Source: Acidimicrobiia bacterium (GTDB taxonomy: Bacteria; Actinomycetota; Acidimicrobiia; Acidimicrobiales; VFJN01). Taken from it: a stretch of DNA of 64,000 bases. The position numbers and the translations under genes were made by a program. Position 1 is the first letter of the stretch, and every line of letters starts with the position of its first letter. The notes below the pieces were generated by a model. It was not told where the DNA came from. It ran no database searches and saw only the letters and a list, made by a program, of their open reading frames with translations. Where the stretch lies: NCBI GenBank assembly GCA_009694375.1, contig SHVB01000009.1, positions 1 to 64,000 on the forward strand, given 5' to 3'. Positions 61,028-64,000 of this stretch are shown here, piece by piece.

Positions 61028-62566
61028 TTAGGGCACGGTGGACAACTGTCGAGTAGAGCTCAAATCCCTGCGCCTTTCCCCCGCCAGCACCCAGATGGTG
61101 GAGTTGGCCAAGCTCAGGATTGTCCAGAAGTAACGCTGGTACGAGAGATGGAGAAACACGGCGGTTAACATGTACGCAGCCAAGGCGAACAGGAGCGATG
61201 ATGCCAGTGCCGCCAGCTGGGGATCCCGGGTTCGCCAGTAACGTTGGAGGTTGGCCAACTGGTAGGCCGTAACTCCGACGGCACCCAGCAGCATGGCGAT
61301 CCCGAAGGCACCGAGGTCGGCCGCCACCTCCAGGTACATGTTGTGAGCCCGTCGGTTTTTGTCGAAGAACCTCAGGTTGAGCTCGTTCCCAGCCTTCTGC
61401 GAATAATCCACGAAGTAGCGGCCGGGCCCGACCCCGGTGAGGGGGTGGGCGACGAAGGTGTTCCACGCCGCCAGGTTTGAGGTAGCGCGCCCCACCACCG
61501 CCCCATCGGCTTTTGGCGTGTCAGAGTTGGATTGAGGCGAGCCGATCTCGGTGAGCGAACTGAGTCTGGTGACGTAGTCGGGCTGAAAATTGATTAGCGC
61601 AAGCCCGACGATACCTATGCCGAGGAGGGCATGTCGGAACCGGATGTACCCGCGCATGATGAGCATCACGAACATCACGCCGGCTGCGACCATTGCGCCT
61701 CGCGAGAACGTGAGCAACACTCCAATAAAGATCGCTATTCCGCAGCCGGCGGCCAAGATGCGCAGGCGGCGGTCTCGCTCGTACTTGGCCCGGAAGAAAG
61801 CGAGCGGTGCGGCCATAAGCAGAACCTGCGCGTAACGGTTTTGCTCCCCTATTGACCCACTGAGGCGCGGTCGCAGCACCGCCGTCCCTTGTTTTTCATC
61901 CACCTTGAAGCCCTGAGTGGTTACCTGGGCGAGCCCTCCGAAGTTGTTCTGGTAGGCGTGGGTTGCCTCCTGCACCAACGAGAGCGACCCAAGAAGGGCA
62001 CTGGCCAGAATGATGGCCCAAATAGCCCGTCGAACAGTGCCGGGGGTGCGCACCGAATTACTCACGAGCAGGTAGAGCAGGAGTCCCTCGATGAGGAAGT
62101 CGCCGATGGGTCGTACGGCGGGTCCGACTGCGGCGGATGTCGCTGCCGCCACCAACATGCTCACGAGGTAGCCAAGGAGGAAAGTCAGAGCCGACGTCAC
62201 CACGATCGGTTCGCGGCACACGATGACCCGGTGGAGCAAGGGGATGCAGAGGATAAGGACGAAGCAGCCCGCCAGTAGGGCCGGCGCTCCATGGAACTGG
62301 GCAGCTACGGCCAGCAGGTTGGCCCAAATGGCGAAGAAGAAAGCAAGGGTGGCGATCTCGGGGTGCCAGAGCGTGGCCAACACGAAGCCGACTGCGATGA
62401 GGCCAAGCACCAGCAGCCCCGGCCCCACCAGCAGGCCCACCAGCGTGGCCACCACCAGACCGAGAACGATTGCCGCCAGCTTTTTTGGTGATCCAGCATT
62501 CCGATCTGGCTCCCATTCCTCGAGGGCCTCGGCGTCCGCTGGTGTTGCCAAGGATGGTGTTGTCAT
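61028..62566 (-). CDS. O-antigen ligase / Wzy-type polymerase-like membrane protein
   Basis: A 512-residue protein with about eleven hydrophobic segments. The large external loop has AWNTFVAHPLTGVGPGRYFVDY and then RRAHNMYLEVAADLGAFG, the conserved His-Pro...Gly and His-Asn motifs of the WaaL/Wzy (O-antigen ligase) family. It would either ligate or polymerise lipid-linked repeat units on the outer face. The protein starts at an ATG that overlaps the stop of the copolymerase gene (TAATG), which favours a polymerase role, since copolymerases act with Wzy. No flippase is visible within the window. Confidence 0.9.
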   Translation of the reverse strand: MTTPSLATPADAEALEEWEPDRNAGSPKKLAAIVLGLVVATLVGLLVGPGLLVLGLIAVGFVLATLWHPEIATLAFFFAIWANLLAVAAQFHGAPALLAGCFVLILCIPLLHRVIVCREPIVVTSALTFLLGYLVSMLVAAATSAAVGPAVRPIGDFLIEGLLLYLLVSNSVRTPGTVRRAIWAIILASALLGSLSLVQEATHAYQNNFGGLAQVTTQGFKVDEKQGTAVLRPRLSGSIGEQNRYAQVLLMAAPLAFFRAKYERDRRLRILAAGCGIAIFIGVLLTFSRGAMVAAGVMFVMLIMRGYIRFRHALLGIGIVGLALINFQPDYVTRLSSLTEIGSPQSNSDTPKADGAVVGRATSNLAAWNTFVAHPLTGVGPGRYFVDYSQKAGNELNLRFFDKNRRAHNMYLEVAADLGAFGIAMLLGAVGVTAYQLANLQRYWRTRDPQLAALASSLLFALAAYMLTAVFLHLSYQRYFWTILSLANSTIWVLAGERRRDLSSTRQLSTVP

Positions 62567-63918
62567 TACGGGACCGCCGTGGGCTTGATCTCGTTGACGG
62601 CGTTGGAGGCAGGCGCGTGAGCACGGAGGGGCGACCAGCGTCGCTTGGTGCGCCTCGCATCCAGGAAGGTCCCAATGAGTCGGCCTTGGGCCCGGTGCAG
62701 ATTGCTGGTGCTCTCCTCCACTTCCTCCCGGCGCGAGCCTGCCTGTCGTGCGACAAGGACCGTGGCATCAGCGACCGATGCCCACACGAGGGCCGTCAGG
62801 GAACTCGGCGCTGGTCCGGTGTGGATCACTACGACATCGGCATGTTTCTGGAGGTCCTGCACCAATTTGTTCGCCTTGGTCGCATCCATCTTGCCCGAAT
62901 CCAGTGAGTTGAAGGGGGTGACAACGAGCAACTGCCGACCTCCTCGCAACGGGACCGAGGTGGGTTGTGAGGCCTCGCCGGTGGGGGTGGTGTTGAGCCC
63001 GAGAAGGGCAGCGATTTCCCCCCCCGAAGGATCTGTATCGGCCAGCACTACCCGCTCCCCGAGGTCCACCAGGTTGGCGGCGATGTTGGCGGCGATGTCT
63101 CCGGTACCGATGGTAGAGCTGGTTCCGGTGATGACGATTGTTCGGAGCGGTTCGTTGAGGTACTGAAGTATCGACAGGTTGGCGGCGGCCGTTTGAAACG
63201 AGATTGCCGTTTTGGAGTTGCTGATTCCGGAAACGACCAGCCGTGCCTCGGCCGTGGTGCCTTTGGCTTTGGGCCGTTGCGGTCCCAGTACGGCGAGTAC
63301 CGGTACGCCAGCCAATTCGGCCAGTTCGGTGGCGGAGCGGATCCGGCGACTGAGTTGCTCAGCCGCCAGCAGGAGGGCGGTCGCCCCGATGATGCCAGCG
63401 AGACCACCGAGCACCGTGATCACCTTTACCTTGGGGGCCAAAGCGGCCGCCGCCCTCGTCGCTGGCTCAACCACGGTGATCTGGCCCTCGGCCTTCACGT
63501 CTATGGCGGAGCTCTCACTGGCGGCAATGTCGGCGATCTGTGACGCGATCTGGTTGGCGACCTTGTCAGGGTTTGCGGAGTTTGAAGAAAGCACCGTGAT
63601 GTTCAACAGACGCGTGATCTCACTTCCGGAAGCCGTGGCGCTGATCACGTCAGTCGGATTTATCTTGAGCTTCGACCGGGCGGCCGCCAGGGTCGTCTCG
63701 CTCTGCACCAGTTCCGCGTAGGTGAGCACCAGTCTACCGGAAGCGCGGAGGATGTCTGAGGGGGCATTGATGGGGCCCACCAGCAACTGCGCGCGAGCCT
63801 CATAGGTGGGGGTGGTATTGAGGGCCACGTGGCGAGCCAGGCCTGCGCCGAAGACGGCGGCGATGAGCAGGATGTACCACGATCTTTTGAAGATCCAAGT
63901 GAGTTGACTCGGTTCCAC
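62566..63918 (-). CDS. Polysaccharide copolymerase with degenerate kinase-like domain (third copy)
   Basis: A 450-residue Wzz/CapB-type protein. Two membrane segments (about residues 14-30 and KVITVLGGLAGIIGATALLL) enclose the external domain, followed by a cytoplasmic domain with ITGTSSTIGTGDIAANIAANL. Compared with the usual Gly-Glu-Gly-Lys-Thr the lysine is missing (Gly-Thr-Gly-Asp-Ile). The A-prime strand VVLADTDPSGGE keeps its Asp. No Tyr-rich C-terminal tail is seen. GTG start at 63918 with AGGAG 5 bases before. It is co-transcribed with the WaaL/Wzy-like gene. It is probably the length regulator of that polymer. Confidence 0.88.
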   Translation of the reverse strand: MEPSQLTWIFKRSWYILLIAAVFGAGLARHVALNTTPTYEARAQLLVGPINAPSDILRASGRLVLTYAELVQSETTLAAARSKLKINPTDVISATASGSEITRLLNITVLSSNSANPDKVANQIASQIADIAASESSAIDVKAEGQITVVEPATRAAAALAPKVKVITVLGGLAGIIGATALLLAAEQLSRRIRSATELAELAGVPVLAVLGPQRPKAKGTTAEARLVVSGISNSKTAISFQTAAANLSILQYLNEPLRTIVITGTSSTIGTGDIAANIAANLVDLGERVVLADTDPSGGEIAALLGLNTTPTGEASQPTSVPLRGGRQLLVVTPFNSLDSGKMDATKANKLVQDLQKHADVVVIHTGPAPSSLTALVWASVADATVLVARQAGSRREEVEESTSNLHRAQGRLIGTFLDARRTKRRWSPLRAHAPASNAVNEIKPTAVP

Positions 63919-64000
63919 GCCGTCTCCTGAGGCTGTGAGAAATGCGCTAGTCGTTGGGGATGACTATCCGCATGTGAGAGATAGATCCTTACGATCCTTC

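Overview
The window is 64 kb of high-GC DNA with dense, mostly overlapping genes (many ATGA, GTGA or TAATG junctions). It suggests an actinomycete, plausibly of the Acidimicrobiia. The grounds are: the gene order dnaK-grpE-dnaJ-hspR; a dCTP deaminase whose C-terminal half closely resembles the mycobacterial bifunctional type; an LPxTG-type surface protein; many GTG and TTG starts; and one clear leaderless-type promoter. The taxonomy is inference from reading, not from a search.

Region 1 (1-32.9 kb) is a very large surface-glycan locus. It opens with a perfect 15-bp tandem array at the left edge and a Wzz-like copolymerase gene on the minus strand. A plus-strand run from 2.2 to 16.5 kb follows. 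It holds a two-domain glycosyltransferase, an SPFH/band-7 membrane protein, a small protein of unknown function, a Wzm/Wzt (TagG/TagH)-type ABC exporter, and a series of sulfotransferase-like P-loop proteins mixed with glycosyltransferase and methyltransferase fusions. Three genes here are unusual fusions: a 1248-residue sulfotransferase/coiled-coil/double-GT4 protein, a 642-residue beta-helix/zinc-ribbon/methyltransferase protein, and a 1094-residue protein with two methyltransferase-type domains, a GT2 domain and a CmcI-like domain. Minus-strand operons at 16.5-17.7 kb and 23.3-32.9 kb add another sulfotransferase, a second copy of the small unknown protein family, a P-loop sulfotransferase-like protein, an exostosin-like protein, two GT-C-like membrane proteins, two more methyltransferases, one GT2, two GT4 enzymes and a secreted LPRTG-anchored protein. 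Eight sulfotransferase-like domains lie in 20 kb next to a polysaccharide exporter, which points to a sulfated or similarly decorated exported glycan. No PAPS-forming gene is in the window.

Region 2 (33-48 kb) is mostly household or secreted functions. It has a 1052-residue secreted LamG/metallophosphoesterase/fibronectin-III protein, tRNA-Gly(CCC), dcd, and a minus-strand block: a degenerate response regulator, a heterodisulfide-reductase-like Fe-S membrane oxidoreductase, a cyclic-nucleotide-binding protein, a lipoprotein and phosphoglycerate mutase. The heat-shock operon dnaK-grpE-dnaJ-hspR has a recognisable promoter. A secreted DNRLRE/alginate-lyase-like protein with a Thr-Pro linker follows.

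Region 3 (48-64 kb) is a second exopolysaccharide locus. A minus-strand run of overlapping genes encodes a HPr-kinase-like P-loop protein, a thymidylate-kinase-like protein, an ATP-grasp ligase, a polysaccharide deacetylase, a GT4 and a GT2, and ends in a broken GT2 gene. It is divergent from a degenerate-GGDEF protein, an initiating sugar phosphotransferase and a VanZ-like protein. The intergenic region carries a 12-bp direct repeat spaced by two helical turns. An NAD-dependent epimerase, an aminoglycoside-phosphotransferase-like kinase, a WaaL/Wzy-type protein and two more copolymerases complete the locus. All three copolymerases in the window have kinase-like domains without the Walker A lysine.
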